Assembly: GCA_029891345.1 (NCBI GenBank)
Contig: CM057006.1
Coordinates: forward strand, 46,567,556-46,631,555
Length of the DNA stretch: 64,000 bases
Direction of reading: 5' to 3'
Origin: Dryococelus australis
Taxonomy: Eukaryota > Arthropoda > Insecta > Phasmatodea > Phasmatidae
The notes beneath the pieces were generated by a model. It did no database searches, was not told the origin of the DNA, and was given only the letters and a program-made list of their open reading frames with translations. Made by a program: the position numbers and the translations under genes. Shown here piece after piece: positions 61,157 through 64,000 of the stretch. Every line of letters begins with the position of its first letter. The first letter of the stretch is position 1.

Positions 61157-61537
61157 GGTCTATTCGCGGTATGAAGTTTGGTAGTTTCTTAATCATGACA
61201 TGTTTTACAAGATTTTTATATTTGTGTTCGTAAAAGTATTTCAGTTTAGAATAAATTTAAATTTAATTTAAATTTTATTTATAAATTGTAATATTTCATT
61301 TATAATTAATATGAATAAAAACAGTGGAAAAAATAAGGAGTGTTGGTATTGCTTAGTAAGAAATAGTTCTTAAGCAAAATATTACTACACTGAGTGTGAA
61401 CGAATTTGGTGTGTTGTCCCTTTGGTGTAACTTTCCAGACAATGTTAAGCTTTGACTGCACGAAGCGGAGGAATATTCTGGAAGCAGAACATTATCAAGG
61501 CTTCAGAAAAGTGTGAAGTAATCGTGAATGGATTATA
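61157..61537 (+). mobile_element. F2 MITE, left end partly deleted
   Basis: Left end GGTCTATTCGCGGTATG, shortened compared with other copies. The right end GTGTGAAGTAATCGTGAATG then GATTATA is intact. The interior matches F2 (GAGTGTGAACGAATTTGGTG). Confidence 0.8.
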
Positions 61538-63254
<1,717 letters not shown>

Positions 63255-63470
63255 ATAACCTTCTGAAAGCCGTCCAATTTGGAACAATAGTCAATAAATA
63301 TATTTTTATTTCAGCCTTACACGTTAACTTCCGTGTGCGGTAGAATATACCGTGTTTAGTACTTACATTGCAAAATGTATTTTAAAAAGTGAGTTAGAGG
63401 ACAAAAAATGTCTGAAAGTAAAAAAGTACCTAGGTCTTCAAAAGTGCTCGCTTTATCATGAACAGCATTC
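63255..63470 (-). mobile_element. F1 short-form MITE, one end eroded
   Basis: The right end (GTGCTCGCTTTATCATGAAC) and the interior (GGAACAATAGTCAATAAATA, TACACGTTAACTTCCGTGTG) match the short form. The left terminus is no longer recognisable. Confidence 0.75.
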
Positions 63471-64000
63471 ACCAATTTCTATTTTTAGTAATTTTTCCTA
63501 CAGTTCAAAAATTTACATTTTACAAAGAAATTAAAAAAAAAATCTTTGAAAGTTTTTTTAACGTGACAGAATTATTTTAGAAAGTTTCGTAGAATATATT
63601 TTTGTTAGTAACATCTTTAAAATTGATGCATTAGATACGTCAGGACTGAGTTCCTGCCTGCGTTGAACATACGAGACTTTTATTGCCTCCATGATAAAAT
63701 GTTTCCAGAAAAAAATTTTGTCGTATAAATGAGAAAATGGAATGGAAACAAAATGGTAAAAAATTATAATGGCGAAAAGAATATGAAAAGGAAGGGAAAT
63801 AGGGGGAATAGAAAGAATGACGCGTAGAATAAAGAGACACGAGAGGAATGGAAAAACTGACGGAAACCCTGGAATCAAACAGGGGAGAAATGTTGGTAAA
63901 GAAGAAAGGGGGCAGAGGGCGCGACGGCAAATTGAGTTTGAACAGTCGAGAAAAAACTTGCATTAAACTTTTTTTTCCCGTTAACCAAAGGACATACTGT
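63471..64000. other. No supported gene
   Basis: A purine-rich plus strand (63740-63950) opens minus-strand frames rich in Phe/Ser/Leu. This is composition, not coding. Confidence 0.45.

Noticed and set aside
63558-63963. Two minus-strand frames of about 106 residues
   Set aside because: Phe/Ser/Leu-rich output of a purine-rich plus strand; no motif.

Overview
The window looks like non-coding, repeat-rich chromosomal DNA from an arthropod, most likely an insect with a large genome. This rests on the AT-rich background, decayed piggyBac, pogo/Tigger-like and hAT transposons, an R1/LOA/I-like LINE tail, tRNA-derived SINEs, several TA-targeting MITE families and long microsatellites. The species cannot be fixed from sequence alone. 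There is no bacterial-style gene organisation, and almost every short open frame is chance sequence or part of a transposon.

The one convincing host-gene piece is on the minus strand at 15979-16321. It is a GC-rich first coding exon with a Pro/Gly-rich N-terminal protein, an in-frame stop upstream of its ATG and a good splice donor, and it lies next to a CpG-dense promoter-like block (16390-16870). Other GC-rich blocks (18790-19020, 26181-26269, 39780-40090, 57298-57420) are weak exon or promoter candidates.

Layout: 1-1107 unannotated; 1108-4873 a pogo/Tigger-like transposon with CENP-B-type DNA-binding, DDD and PHD-like parts, split by a MITE (2881-3300); 5206-7207 a 2 kb non-autonomous element (called F3 here) with a long (CT)n tract; 7714-9571 two long F1 MITEs; 12249-14693 a decayed piggyBac with TTAA ends; 15479-16870 an F1 copy, the host exon and its promoter-like region; 20545-22060 a minus-strand hAT remnant; 22146-23667 an F2 MITE carrying a SINE, then a long F1; 24085-24910 an inverted duplication with coding-like arms; 27700-27777 a near-perfect palindrome; 29560-30230 a possible solo LTR; 30272-31607 F1 and F2 copies; 32825-33520 a LINE 3' tail; 33955-34320 a 208-bp-period duplication; 36342-36725 an F1 copy carrying a SINE with 9-bp target duplications; 37226-38062 an F2 with an F1 inside; 38110-39750 the second F3; 40104-41452 F2, F1, F4 and a SINE end to end; 43745-44086 a combined inverted and direct repeat; 47131-49374 SINEs and an AT-rich repeat; 53833-60300 microsatellites, F1, F2, F4 and SINE copies; 60635-63470 more F1 and F2 copies.

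The strongest pattern not explained by standard feature names is that the three commonest element families (F1, F2, F3) share a subterminal block and differ mainly in their outermost bases. They look like one related superfamily of non-autonomous elements, repeatedly nested in one another. No encoding transposase for it is visible in the window.
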